A DNA stretch of 64,000 nucleotides, taken from Tunturiibacter gelidiferens (lineage in GTDB: Bacteria > Acidobacteriota > Terriglobia > Terriglobales > Acidobacteriaceae). Location: positions 372,001 to 436,000 of the forward strand of contig NZ_JACHEB010000001.1 of the NCBI RefSeq assembly GCF_014201335.1. Direction: 5' to 3'. A model generated the notes under the pieces. The model was not told where the DNA came from, made no database searches, and was given only the letters and a program-made list of their open reading frames with translations. The position numbers were made by a program, and so were the translations under genes. Below are positions 50,908 through 59,460 of the stretch, piece after piece; the first letter of the stretch is position 1, and the number at the start of each line of letters is the position of its first letter.

Positions 50908-50953
50908 TGGAGCCGATGAGCGGAGTTGAACCGCTGACCTACTGATTACGAAT
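50908..50953 (-). other. 3' half of tRNA-Thr(CGT): probable attachment-site scar
   Basis: Read on the minus strand, 46 bases match the 3' half of tRNA-Thr from the anticodon loop (TTCGTAA) through a perfect T-arm (AGCGG, loop TTCAACT, CCGCT) to ATCGGC, discriminator T and CCA. Upstream of the loop the other half of the cloverleaf is absent, so it is not a gene. Integrases that target tRNA 3' ends leave exactly such a duplicate at the far end of an island. By polarity the intact gene should lie to the right of 51 kb. Confidence 0.8.
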
Positions 50954-51125
50954 TTGCGAGGCAGGACGTAAAGTATTGATAAATATGAGAAATCGAGCGT
51001 AATCTAGTATCGGCCGAAGTTGCTGACTGACCGTAACTTAGCGGAATCGAATACAGGTAAGCCGAACTGATGACTGTTCCCCTGTTGTACCTAAAAACCG
51101 CGCCATCTGAACCGCCAAGGGGCGT

Positions 51126-51344
51126 TCAGGGCCGCAGTCGCAGCGCCGCGAGGACGTGCCCGGTCGGGCCCAGGAAGACAAGGTGACAGTTTCCGACCGT
51201 ACGCCCGGAAACTGTCAAGGAAGACCCGATAAATCTCTCACTGAGTTGGGCTGAATTACCACATACTGCGAAAAGAATTAGTAGTGATAGGAACGCGCGA
51301 CGCTGGGATATCGAGCAACAAATGCGAAAAGCCTTTGATAACAT
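51126..51344 (-). CDS. Possible small secreted protein, 72 aa
   Basis: An ATG at 51344 follows GGGAG at good spacing and opens a frame with a signal-like stretch (RRAFLSLLILFAVCGNSAQ) and a short tail (GNCHLVFLGPTGHVLAALRL). It overlaps a 12-bp inverted repeat. I recognise no family, and it lies in debris; it may be the remnant of a longer exported protein. Confidence 0.35.
   Translation of the reverse strand: MLSKAFRICCSISQRRAFLSLLILFAVCGNSAQLSERFIGSSLTVSGRTVGNCHLVFLGPTGHVLAALRLRP
51184..51217. repeat. Perfect 12-bp inverted repeat
   Basis: TGACAGTTTCCG (51184-51195) and CGGAAACTGTCA (51206-51217) with a 10-base loop. No T-run follows. Could be a terminator-like hairpin, an end of a small mobile element or an operator. 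Confidence 0.6.
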
Positions 51345-51456
51345 TAAACTCCCTGGGTGTAACGTTGAAGCTAATTGGTGTACATCGCCTTCATACAAAT
51401 CGTTCCGACAGAGTATTGTGCAGATGCGAAGGTCCGCCAAGAGGGTGAACCCTTTC

Positions 51457-51543
51457 TCAACTTATCTCACCTCTCAGGCTTCAGTTTGTCTATTACCTGT
51501 AGTTTGTATCTAATGTTTAGATCCGGGACAGAACAGACGAGAA
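51457..51543 (+). repeat. Dispersed repeat copy A
   Basis: 87 bases. Shares TTGTCTATTACC-type core, GTTTGTATCTAAT and the end block GACAGAACAGACGAGAA with copy C (the last 17 bases identical). Lies between the tRNA-Thr scar and the GT39 gene. Confidence 0.7.
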
Positions 51544-51715
51544 TTTGATTAGGCTATTTTAGGATGACTAAGGATGCTTTACGCTGCCACCGATGCTCCT
51601 GTAATCAATCACTTACAGCTAAATTCAAATCTGTCACGGCAGAGGTCGCGGGTTTCCTAAAAAGATTTCCTAGGCGTACCGATCTACTCGTAGCCACAGG
51701 GATGATGCATGGTTC

Positions 51716-53317
51716 TCAGAACCATTTCCTGAAGGTTGGCCACGCTTCTCGCAGATTCTGTTTCTCATTGCGGCACACATATATCGGTATGACCTCATAT
51801 GGTTGGCCCCACTCGTTTGTGGTATGCGCGACTTCGGATACGCTCGCAAACTGTTGTTCGAGAACCTCGCGCTTTTCCCCAAAGACAACCATGACCGATC
51901 CATCGTGTCCTCGCGGACCCCAATACCAGTAGTTCTGATGACCGCTGATCGCTATTGGGACATCAGGGCGGTATACATTCACAGCACTCGCCTCGCCGTA
52001 GTTGCTTACTAGAATTCCTGCCTTGGAGCGGTCCTCCGGAGAAAGAGACCAATATGCCCCAGCCAGTTTGTCTGCCATGTCTCGCCATCCTGTCATATCG
52101 GCCGTTAGTTCAGGTTGCGGCGCATGCGCCGAAGCATTGAATTCGCGTGGCTTCAGACTGGTATGAGCGATGTAGCGTACATACTCTGGGGGTGTCAGCA
52201 CTGGCTGCACAATCAGTATGCCTAGAATCCCATATGCCAGAATCGAGCTGGCATATGCGGGAACGGCTATCCGTCGTGCCCATCCACTCTTCAACCATTG
52301 GTCCCATGCCACACCGCCGGCGGCAAATAACAGCGGATAAACAGGCGCTAAATAATAGTCGTTCGCGTGCAGCGCCATCATGCCTGGCAGGTACAGGATG
52401 TACAACACGCCTATCCATCGCAACCCGTTCGCCGCACGATCAGCTAACAACCAGACCAGACCGCCAAGCCACAGTAGACTCGATAGTGGACCGGTGATGA
52501 ATACTTGGTTCCACAGAAACGCTCCCGGCCCGAGTCGCACGTTTATGCCCTGCGCTCCGACATTGTGCAGCCAGATCAGAGTCGGCCAACCTCGATGCAC
52601 TTCCCACAGCAGATTCGGCAACGCAATCAGAACGATCAGTGCAATACACACGGCGAACCATCGGCCCCCTAACGCCCTTCGTGCTGGCGTCAGCAGAAGT
52701 GCCGCCAACATGGCAAAGAGAAAAAACGCTTCGTTCCATTTGTTCTCGAGACCTAGACCCGCCACTATTCCCGCGACTACCCACCAACGTGCCCCATCGC
52801 CGTGCACGGCCCGTAGCACCGCGTATGCAGTTCCTATCCAGAACAGGGGCTCAAAGCAGTTCATCGAAAGAATCGCATCAATTGCGAGTACTACCGGGCA
52901 GGCCATGACACCGATCATCGCGAGTATCTGCGCCAGGCGGCGGCCGCCCATCTCCCGCACCAACAATCCGGTTCCGGCAACCTCCAGTCCTCCAGCAACG
53001 GAAGGCAATATGCGAAACAGCGCGAGTGAATGCAACCCAAATACCACTTCTGAGAATCGTGCCGCCAGAGCCACAATTGGGGGCTGGTCCAGATATCCCC
53101 ATGCGAGATGCCGTCCACACACGATGTAATACATCTCGTCACGAAATAGCTGATAGCCTACGCGCTGGGCGCGCAAATTCACCGCTATGTGCAACGCAAC
53201 TGTGATCAGGGCAAAGACCGACGCCATTTGCACCGACTGGGATAGCCCTTCTTTCGTTGGTCGCACGCCATTCACCGTCTCGACTGGAGCTTCCTGCAAA
53301 ATCCTGCTTAGACCCAT
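51716..53317 (-). CDS. GT39-like membrane glycosyltransferase (ArnT/PMT type)
   Basis: 533-residue polytopic enzyme of the dolichyl/undecaprenyl-phosphate-sugar transferase fold. First periplasmic loop with the catalytic acid: FRDEMYYIVCGRHLAWGYLD followed by QPPIVALAARFSE; about ten hydrophobic helices (ILAMIGVMACPVVLAIDAIL, WVVAGIVAGLGLENKWNEAF, FAVCIALIVLIALPNLLWEV); and a soluble C-terminal domain (GHQNYWYWGPRGHDGSVMVV). It likely transfers a lipid-linked sugar to lipid, protein or glycan outside the inner membrane. First intact gene to the right of the tRNA scar; no neighbouring partner genes. Confidence 0.9.
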   Translation of the reverse strand: MGLSRILQEAPVETVNGVRPTKEGLSQSVQMASVFALITVALHIAVNLRAQRVGYQLFRDEMYYIVCGRHLAWGYLDQPPIVALAARFSEVVFGLHSLALFRILPSVAGGLEVAGTGLLVREMGGRRLAQILAMIGVMACPVVLAIDAILSMNCFEPLFWIGTAYAVLRAVHGDGARWWVVAGIVAGLGLENKWNEAFFLFAMLAALLLTPARRALGGRWFAVCIALIVLIALPNLLWEVHRGWPTLIWLHNVGAQGINVRLGPGAFLWNQVFITGPLSSLLWLGGLVWLLADRAANGLRWIGVLYILYLPGMMALHANDYYLAPVYPLLFAAGGVAWDQWLKSGWARRIAVPAYASSILAYGILGILIVQPVLTPPEYVRYIAHTSLKPREFNASAHAPQPELTADMTGWRDMADKLAGAYWSLSPEDRSKAGILVSNYGEASAVNVYRPDVPIAISGHQNYWYWGPRGHDGSVMVVFGEKREVLEQQFASVSEVAHTTNEWGQPYEVIPIYVCRNEKQNLREAWPTFRKWF

Positions 53318-53713
53318 GGCCTCGTTATCCTGTATTCGTTCATCGTGTTTAGTTGGGTAGCCTAGAAGTCAATCCACGGCACACCCACTCGTGAGTTGGT
53401 TTTTCTCAGGCGACACACACACAGATGAGCCTTTAGTCGCAGAGCGCCCTTTGGCATAACCTGTGTTCGGTGTCCGAAAAAGTTAAGATTTCGTCGTCGA
53501 GTATTTCGTGGCCAAATAAACTTTAGGCATAGCTGTACAAACACCAAGCCCTGGCTTTATTCCCAATATCGAATAAGCGGTAATACTCGCGAGCGATGTG
53601 ATTGTCGATGACGTGCCGAAGCCACGTTGAGGATCAAATGAATCCGTTCATGCTTCCCCTTCACAAGGGATCGTTGTGAATACGTCTGGTTGATCTGATC
53701 TGGAGAGGATTGA
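53318..53713. other. Gene-free stretch
   Basis: About 400 bases between GT39 and trpC with no supportable frame, repeat or RNA. It should contain the GT39 promoter and trpC terminator, but none is evident. Confidence 0.5.
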
Positions 53714-54586
53714 TCAGTCGAACAAAAGAGCTTCTGTCGCTGCGGCAACGTCCTGTTTCCGCATCAAGCTTTCGCCAACAAGAAAGGTTCGGGCCCCAGA
53801 GGCAGAGAGACGCAGGATGTCTGCGTGATTTGATATGCCACTCTCGCTAACGATGACCCGTCCCTTTGGAATTTGTGATGCCAATTTCTCGGTCGTGTCC
53901 AGCGAAACTTCGAAAGTGCGCAGATCGCGGTTATTGATGCCGACGAGCTTCGTTTCGAGTGGGAGGGCGCGCTCTAGCTCCTGGCCGTTATGCACCTCGA
54001 CCAGTACATCCATTTCGAGATCATGGGCTGCATGCACCAGTTCACGAGCCTCAACATCATTAACGCTGGCCATAATGACGAGAATGCAATCGGCACCCCA
54101 AGTGCGGGCTTCATCGACCTGGTAGGGCTCAAAGAGAAAGTCCTTGCGCAGAACGGGCAGACCTGACGCTTCGCGCGCAAGCCGAAGGTAATCCGGATGG
54201 CCCTGGAAGGATGGCTCGTCGGTTAGGACTGAAAGACAGCTGGCTCCTCCTTCGACATAAGCACGCGCCAAGGCGGCAGGATCGAAGTCTGGACGAAGCA
54301 GTCCTTTTGACGGACTTGCTTTCTTGATCTCGGCGATCAGTGCCGGACGACCCGAGGAAAGATGCCTTTCAATAGCAGCCGCGAAGCCCCGCGGGGTGGG
54401 CGCTTGTCGAGCTAACTTTCGCATCGCTTCGGCGGAAGTTTTTTGTTTGGCGAGGAGAATTTCCTGTCGTTTGTAGACTTCAATCTTAGCGAGAATGTCG
54501 GGTTTCGAGGTCGTCTGGGTGCTCACTTCAATTTTCCATTCTTCATATAACAGTTCCGCATCGAATTTTTTCCCGGCAAGCTTCAT
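53714..54586 (-). CDS. trpC: Indole-3-glycerol-phosphate synthase
   Basis: About 290 residues; converts carboxyphenylamino-deoxyribulose phosphate to indole-3-glycerol phosphate in tryptophan synthesis. All active-site blocks are intact: [87 protein letters not shown] and [17 protein letters not shown]. The first ~23 residues exceed the family's usual N-terminus; GTG at 54526 (before [19 protein letters not shown]) would give the normal length. It is a solitary trp gene in an accessory stretch, without trpD or trpF nearby, so it may be an extra copy. Confidence 0.95.
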   Translation of the reverse strand: MKLAGKKFDAELLYEEWKIEVSTQTTSKPDILAKIEVYKRQEILLAKQKTSAEAMRKLARQAPTPRGFAAAIERHLSSGRPALIAEIKKASPSKGLLRPDFDPAALARAYVEGGASCLSVLTDEPSFQGHPDYLRLAREASGLPVLRKDFLFEPYQVDEARTWGADCILVIMASVNDVEARELVHAAHDLEMDVLVEVHNGQELERALPLETKLVGINNRDLRTFEVSLDTTEKLASQIPKGRVIVSESGISNHADILRLSASGARTFLVGESLMRKQDVAAATEALLFD

Positions 54587-54707
54587 GGGTGCCACGGTCC
54601 ACTCGCTTGTGGTTTTTGGGTGTAGTTGAATGCGTAGTTGAGTTCAGACCGGGTGCGTATTCACGCCATCGTTGCTAACCTCAGAAGTCGAAGTCTCTAT
54701 ATAAACT

Positions 54708-54780
54708 GTGACCTTAGGTTCAACTTAACTCATCCCTCCGCTTTATTCGTGTCTATTACTGTGGTTTGTATCGAGTATTG
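54708..54780 (+). repeat. Dispersed repeat copy B
   Basis: About 73 bases: GTGACCTTAGGTTCAACTTA, then TCGTGTCTATTACTG and GGTTTGTATC. Shares the GTGACCTTA...TTCAACTTA leading part with copy D and the TGTCTATTACTG...GTTTGTATC core with all copies. Lies upstream of trpC (minus strand) and past the oxidoreductase stop. Confidence 0.65.
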
Positions 54781-54792
54781 CGGCGGGCGGAA

Positions 54793-55710
54793 CTATTTTG
54801 TCCGGATGACTAGCTTGCCGGGGTTGCCAGCAACCGAACCACTATAAGCATGGTCTGCTTCTTCCATCGGCAGCTCAGCTTTGACGAAAGCTTTCAATTC
54901 CCCGGAATCGAAGCGCTTGCCCAAGGAAGCTAATTGTTCTCCATCCTGTTCGACAATGAAAAAAGCACTCTTTACGCGTGAATCGGCACTCGCTTCTGCG
55001 TCCGCAGCAATCGTGACCAACCTGCCACCAGGCTTGAGAAGATCCCAGGATCTGTCCAAGGTTTCTCCGGCCACGGTATCGAAGATTACATCGACTAGGC
55101 CTGCCTCTTCAAAACGGTGCTCGCGATAATCGATGACCTCATTGGCTCCGAGCTGCTGTACAAAATCGATGTTTGACTTGGACGACGTGGCAATCACATA
55201 CGCTCCCTGCGATTTAGCTAGTTGAACTGCGAAAAGCCCCACCGCCCCAGCCCCTCCGTGTATAAGGACTCGTTCGCCTTTCTGTAATTTTGCTCGGACA
55301 TGCAGTCCCTGCCATGCCGTCAGCAAGCTAATCGGGGCTGAGGCCGCTTCGATGTGGGACAGAGAAGGCGGCTTCAGAGAAAGATTCGATGGTTTTGTTA
55401 TGCAGAACTCAGCCGTAGCACCCTCTGCAAACCAATCGTTCAGGCCGAAAACAGCATCTCCCAGACTGTAGCCAAGTGCTCCCGCGCCTAACCCCGCAAC
55501 TGTACCTGAGAATTCATGTCCAGGAATTGCCTTGGATCGGGCTGAACCGTCCGCATAGTGGCTGGTGGGATACCAAAGCTTCTCGGTAGGGGTTACTCCA
55601 ACGGCGGAGATTTGAATTAAGATTTCGCCCGCTTGCGGCTCGGGAACCGGACGTCTTACCGGCTGCAGGTTCAGTTTGTCTGAAAACTCCATTGCCTTCA
55701 TATCTGCCAT
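54793..55710 (-). CDS. NADP-dependent quinone oxidoreductase (MDR family, zinc-free)
   Basis: 305 residues of the medium-chain dehydrogenase/reductase superfamily, QOR-like. GroES-like N-terminal domain (PVPEPQAGEILIQISAVGVT, IPGHEFSGTVAGLGAGA) and Rossmann domain with the NADPH motif ERVLIHGGAGAVGLFAVQLA and the second GxxxG-like region VDVIFDTVAGETLDRSWDLL. The cysteine ligands of zinc-dependent relatives are missing, as usual for the QOR branch. It reduces quinones or enones. Strong AAAGGAG before ATG 55710. Neighbouring cupin and AraC genes suggest a small redox-stress cluster. Confidence 0.93.
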   Translation of the reverse strand: MADMKAMEFSDKLNLQPVRRPVPEPQAGEILIQISAVGVTPTEKLWYPTSHYADGSARSKAIPGHEFSGTVAGLGAGALGYSLGDAVFGLNDWFAEGATAEFCITKPSNLSLKPPSLSHIEAASAPISLLTAWQGLHVRAKLQKGERVLIHGGAGAVGLFAVQLAKSQGAYVIATSSKSNIDFVQQLGANEVIDYREHRFEEAGLVDVIFDTVAGETLDRSWDLLKPGGRLVTIAADAEASADSRVKSAFFIVEQDGEQLASLGKRFDSGELKAFVKAELPMEEADHAYSGSVAGNPGKLVIRTK

Positions 55711-55929
55711 TGCTTCACTCCTTTAAACTCGCTGTATTAGTTGTGATTCCCGCTATCAGGACGTAGCGCCATTTGCGGTGTTGTGCTCGCTAAACTTCAT
55801 GATCGACTTAAAAAATTGCCCAAGTTTCGGTGGGCCGCAAAGTTTTCGAATTCATAGCAACTCCACGTAAGCAATATTGCTTCAGGCAAGATGTCTTTAC
55901 CCGAGAACTGCGATCCACGACAGCCGAAG

Positions 55930-56322
55930 CTAGGAAGCGGGAGTGAGAATTGGTGCTCCTTCGTTCTTGACGAAAAATACGATGAACTTCGCTGGTTTGG
56001 TCTTGCTCGCATTACGACACACGGTGTGAACGTCTTCAGGCGATTCGTAAAAGACCTGTCCTTGGCCAAGCCGCTGAAGCGTGCCTCCGCGAACTTGCAT
56101 TTCAACTTCTCCTTCGAGAACGTATACAACCGCATGTGCATCATGCCGATGGATCGCGTCGACAGCCCCTGGTGCGTAATTGACGGTAACGACTTGAATC
56201 TCTTTACCTGGTGCTTCGGGTAGCTTCCTCGTTAGGAGTGTAGCCACATTTTGGGCGTGTATTGTCGTGCCCACCAGGCCAACGACGAATAGAGAGAGGA
56301 TAAACTTCTTCATGTTAAGCAT
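55930..56322 (-). CDS. Exported cupin-domain protein
   Basis: 130 residues. Signal peptide (KKFILSLFVVGLVGTTIHAQ), then a single cupin barrel: metal-binding motif one GAVDAIHRHDAHAVVYVLEG (His, His and Glu ligands in order) and motif two around GQVFYESPEDVHTVCRNAS (His). Small exported cupins of this type are common beside AraC and oxidoreductase genes; role unknown. ATG 56322 with AGGA upstream. Same strand as the AraC gene upstream, 109 bases apart. Confidence 0.9.
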   Translation of the reverse strand: MLNMKKFILSLFVVGLVGTTIHAQNVATLLTRKLPEAPGKEIQVVTVNYAPGAVDAIHRHDAHAVVYVLEGEVEMQVRGGTLQRLGQGQVFYESPEDVHTVCRNASKTKPAKFIVFFVKNEGAPILTPAS

Positions 56323-56431
56323 TGTGTTTCTGTCCTTTCGCGACGACTTTGACGAAGACTATCGGGTAACCGATCTGTGTTACTGACACTCTGTTGTTCA
56401 ACCCTCTAATCCTGGGCCGTCCTCGCCGACC

Positions 56432-57274
56432 TCAACATGTAGAGCTTGCAGAAGACCTGACATACGAATCGCGCAACCGTCTGCTCAGTTTAAGTCGCTG
56501 GTATTCTGTAGGACTTAGACCACACACCTCTCGAAATATCCGAGCAAAGTGTTGTTGCGTTTTGAAACCACAGGCCAGAGCGATATCGATCATTCGTAGA
56601 TTCAACGATACGAGCAATTCTTTGGCGTGCTGCACTCTTTGTTGCAATACGAATTGGTGTGGGCTTTCACCCATCGACTTTTTGAAGATGTGAGAAAAGT
56701 GAGTAATGCTCAGCCCCGTGACTGCTGCCATGTCGGCAAGGCTTATATCTTCGCTGATTCTCGATCGTACAAGGTCTATGACATTACGACGCCCAACGTC
56801 ACTAAGCCCACCTTTGATCGGGCGCGTAGCCTTCATTGAAAGAGAGTAAGTTTGCACTAAAACTGCGGCCAATGCCACTTCAATAGACTGAAGAAATAAT
56901 TGGCCACTGGGGTAACCAGATGCTCTTTCGATATTGACTGCAGTCATCAACGCCGTGAGCCGCGGATCCTTGAGCTTGTGAATACTCTGCAGCTCTATCT
57001 CTCTATTCGCTTCACCGGCAGCCTCGCTTAGGCGGAAATCAGACACTTCAAAATGAAGCCCTCTTATTTGATCGTGGCTTTGGACGAGCGCAACACGTTG
57101 CCGACAACATAAAGCAATCTCGCCTGACACGTATTCAAATCGTTCCGTTGGAGAGCCGTCGATGCTGAGAAAATCAATAGCTCCAGGCTGAAGCACCATC
57201 ACCACGTATTGAGACTCATGCTCCACTTTGAGTGGCTTTGTAGAAAGAGATACTAATTCGACCCTCAATGACAT
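56432..57274 (-). CDS. AraC-family transcriptional regulator
   Basis: 280 residues. N-terminal effector/dimer domain, then a C-terminal pair of helix-turn-helices: ISEDISLADMAAVTGLSITH with FSHIFKKSMGESPHQFVLQQ, and NLRMIDIALACGFKTQQHFA with RIFREVCGLSPTEYQRL, both canonical. The distance to the tail is short and complete. It is followed by the cupin and quinone-oxidoreductase genes on the same strand and probably regulates them or itself; two direct repeats lie 72-103 bases upstream of its start. A fragment of a close relative lies at 61334. Confidence 0.95.
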   Translation of the reverse strand: MSLRVELVSLSTKPLKVEHESQYVVMVLQPGAIDFLSIDGSPTERFEYVSGEIALCCRQRVALVQSHDQIRGLHFEVSDFRLSEAAGEANREIELQSIHKLKDPRLTALMTAVNIERASGYPSGQLFLQSIEVALAAVLVQTYSLSMKATRPIKGGLSDVGRRNVIDLVRSRISEDISLADMAAVTGLSITHFSHIFKKSMGESPHQFVLQQRVQHAKELLVSLNLRMIDIALACGFKTQQHFARIFREVCGLSPTEYQRLKLSRRLRDSYVRSSASSTC

Positions 57275-57345
57275 CTGCCTAAATCCTTACTAACGTACAG
57301 AGAACCCAATAAATGTTAACTAAGCTAACGTTGGCGGCCCTCTAG

Positions 57346-57377
57346 GAAAGGATGCAGTTTTTAGAGAAAGGATGCAG
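57346..57377. promoter_or_regulatory. Direct-repeat operator candidate upstream of AraC gene
   Basis: GAAAGGATGCAG occurs at 57346-57357 and 57366-57377, exactly 20 bases apart (two helical turns, same face). AraC-family proteins bind such tandem half-sites. It lies between the AraC gene and the next gene upstream (57431-57883), both on the minus strand. Confidence 0.6.
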
Positions 57378-57430
57378 CCTTCCTCTTTAGGACCGCAGTA
57401 GGAACAAAAGAAGTTCCGTGTTTTCAACGA

Positions 57431-57883
57431 TCAGCTAACAGGTGACAGGTGACCGATTACGTCATTTGCCATATGACTCGCTATCTTGGCAAACAGAACG
57501 ACATCAAGTGCTTTATCTATGTGAGCGGGGCACAAAGCTATGGCGTTGATTATTGGAATGAAGCGGTTATGATGTGTCATGATTTCGAGCCAAATTAGAT
57601 TGGGAGTTTGATTTTGTTCTCTCAACAATTGGAGAAAACAGAGCACTCTTTGAACCACAGGGTGAATACTGTCGCTGGATTCAAAATGAATCCTGATAAC
57701 TCCAATTCCACGTTGCATCGCATCTGGTTCGAGCAAGGCCTTCCAAATGCCTCGATCGCTGAGCGGGAGGATGGCTCCCTCTGCGGTCTCATCTAATACT
57801 GCAGCACGAAAGAACGCTAATGCCATTGCTATTTGTTCTGGGTAAACAGCAGGTATTTCGGGCTGTCCGTTGGTAATGGTCAT
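57431..57883 (-). CDS. Hypothetical protein, 150 aa
   Basis: I do not recognise the family. Start ATG at 57883 with GGAGAG upstream is clear. The soluble protein has PAVYPEQIAMALAFFRAAVL, GIWKALLEPDAMQRGIGVIR and a hydrophobic core LCFLQLLREQNQTPNLIWLE; no signal peptide, membrane helix or metal motif. It lies upstream of the AraC gene and could be an operon partner, though 150 bases separate them. Confidence 0.65.
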   Translation of the reverse strand: MTITNGQPEIPAVYPEQIAMALAFFRAAVLDETAEGAILPLSDRGIWKALLEPDAMQRGIGVIRIHFESSDSIHPVVQRVLCFLQLLREQNQTPNLIWLEIMTHHNRFIPIINAIALCPAHIDKALDVVLFAKIASHMANDVIGHLSPVS

Positions 57884-58248
57884 AACTCTCTCCACGTAGT
57901 TCTCGGCATACTGCCAGTCTTTCCGGATGACAGGATCGCCCTATGGGCGCCGTGAACCCGTGACGTCTGGTGGCCCAAACTCACGCAGGCGTTAGGAGAT
58001 CATGATTGAATGGGCCTGAACCTCATTGACCGGATGAACGATGTGCTCTGGGGCTGTTTCATCCAACGTCTGTCACCGTCACCCATTTACGTTATCCCTA
58101 CACTCTGGTCGGGTGTAGTTGGCGGAGGGCATGATCGCAAGGATCCGTCTCCTCAAAGGTGCCTGCCACAGCGAAACTGACTGGACATCATGTCATTGCG
58201 CAATCTTCCTGTAGTACAACTTTTTTCCTACCTCGACGTTCCGGATTG
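57884..58248. other. Gene-free stretch
   Basis: About 365 bases between the hypothetical gene and the HD-domain gene; no supportable frame or repeat. The last 60 bases (58201-58262) are duplicated next to copy C of the dispersed repeat (59300-59366). Confidence 0.5.
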
Positions 58249-59085
58249 CTATTCGGAATCGGTGAAGGGAGATGCCGCTATCACGTCGACGGCATTAGGA
58301 GCTTTGTAACCGGGGATAAGGCGCTCACAGATGCTGGAGTTCACGGTGCCGTAGGTCGTGCCGGGCTTGTACGCAAAACCGGCAAAGTACTCTTGGATGA
58401 ACGCTTTCTTGAAGTGTTTCCGAGGGTATCTCGCAACGACTTCCTCGCGCACCTCCGAAGGAAACTGGTCGAAACCTCTTCCAAGAACATCGAGACCGAC
58501 TCCCGAATAGAGTAGAGCTACTTCGGGGCGCATGTGCTGAGTGACACCGGGAGTGGTGTGCAGAGCGATGGCCGTCCATGCAATTTCTACCCGCTCTTCG
58601 GGGACCTTATGTGCAGTGAGAAACTGACGGGCCGCGTTTGCGCCATCGACCTCGAAGCGTTCGTCTGGGCTCGAGAATTTCTTAAGGAGGCCAAAATCGT
58701 GAAATGCAGCCGCGACGTAGAGAAGTTCTGGATCAAAGCGAAGCTTTCGTTGGCGGCCCTGCTCCGCCGCGAAGAAGTAGACACGAATCGAGTGATTAAA
58801 GAGCAGATCCGTGGAATGCTCACGCAGGAGACCGGTAGCTTCTTTCGCAAGCAAGGAGTCGGGAATGACAAGGGAGGATGATAAATTTGACATCGTTATA
58901 TCCTTTCTGGATCCCCCAGTAGACTGAGGGATCTTATCGATTTGGTTGTTGTTATTCTTTGCTTCAGCTAAACATGCACAGGACACTAACGTGGTGACGC
59001 CAGCCGCAACTATACCCTTCAACACTGTGCGTCGTGACCGATCGTGCACTGACTCTGGTCCCTTATTACACCTCTTGAGCGACAA
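58249..59085 (-). CDS. Tat-exported HD-domain protein (cyanamide-hydratase-like)
   Basis: 278 residues. TTG start at 59085 with GGAG eight bases upstream, then a twin-arginine signal (RSRRTVLKGIVAAGVTTLVS). The HD domain follows: LFNHSIRVYFFAAEQGRQRK (first His), LLYVAAAFHDFGLLKKF (H-D pair), RFEVDGANAARQFLTAHKVP, IAWTAIALHTTPGVTQHMRP (third His) and EVALLYSGVGLDVLGRGFDQ. The order matches HD proteins related to cyanamide hydratase, metal-dependent hydrolases of small substrates. Tat export would fit a pre-folded metal enzyme. An internal ATG (58893, MSNLSS) could give a cytoplasmic form. Confidence 0.9.
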   Translation of the reverse strand: MSLKRCNKGPESVHDRSRRTVLKGIVAAGVTTLVSCACLAEAKNNNNQIDKIPQSTGGSRKDITMSNLSSSLVIPDSLLAKEATGLLREHSTDLLFNHSIRVYFFAAEQGRQRKLRFDPELLYVAAAFHDFGLLKKFSSPDERFEVDGANAARQFLTAHKVPEERVEIAWTAIALHTTPGVTQHMRPEVALLYSGVGLDVLGRGFDQFPSEVREEVVARYPRKHFKKAFIQEYFAGFAYKPGTTYGTVNSSICERLIPGYKAPNAVDVIAASPFTDSE

Positions 59086-59183
59086 CTTAATTTCTCCAAT
59101 TCCAGTCTCGTTAAGTACTACTCAGATCCTCACATCACGAGCACTAGCTGGCACCAGGTCTATCTTCGAATAGTGGCCACTTT

Positions 59184-59270
59184 TTCAAGTTATCTCGCCT
59201 CTTAGATTCAAGTGTGCCTATTACTATCGTTTGTATCTAATTTTGTGATCTGTGACAGAACAGACGAGAA
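59184..59270 (+). repeat. Dispersed repeat copy C
   Basis: 87 bases: TTCAAGTTATCTCGCCTCTT, GTGTGCCTATTACTATC, GTTTGTATCTAATTTTG and GACAGAACAGACGAGAA. Immediately followed by the deleted HD-gene copy. Confidence 0.7.
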
Positions 59271-59304
59271 GTTCAGCTCTTCCCATACATATCCGGGAGT
59301 TTGT

Positions 59305-59460
59305 TGAAATTCAGGCATTGATGCACTTTTTTCCATCCTTCCGTCCCGGACTGCCATTCGGAATCGTGGAGTGCTCACGCAGGAGATCACCGGCTTCTTT
59401 CGCAAGCAAGGAGTCGAGAACGACGAGAGATTTGACATCGCTATCTCTTTTCTAGACCAA
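59305..59460 (-). pseudogene. Internally deleted second copy of the HD-domain gene
   Basis: The plus-strand stretch GGACTGCCATTCGGAATCG (59347-59365) matches the 3' end of the intact HD gene (58243-58261), and it is joined directly to TGGAGTGCTCACGCAGGAG and the next ~90 bases, which match that gene's 5' part (58811-58905). About 550 bases of the middle are missing, removed between short similar words. Read on the minus strand it starts MSNLSS like the intact gene. Confidence 0.8.

Larger units (their letters stand above)
50083..51715. other. Debris region without confident intact gene
   Basis: About 1.6 kb holding the DUF1016 fragment, the tRNA-Thr half, a doubtful small frame, a 12-bp perfect inverted repeat and one copy of the dispersed repeat. 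A 135-codon minus-strand frame (50165-50572) overlaps the DUF1016 fragment; its latter half is coding-like but matches nothing I know. Confidence 0.6.
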
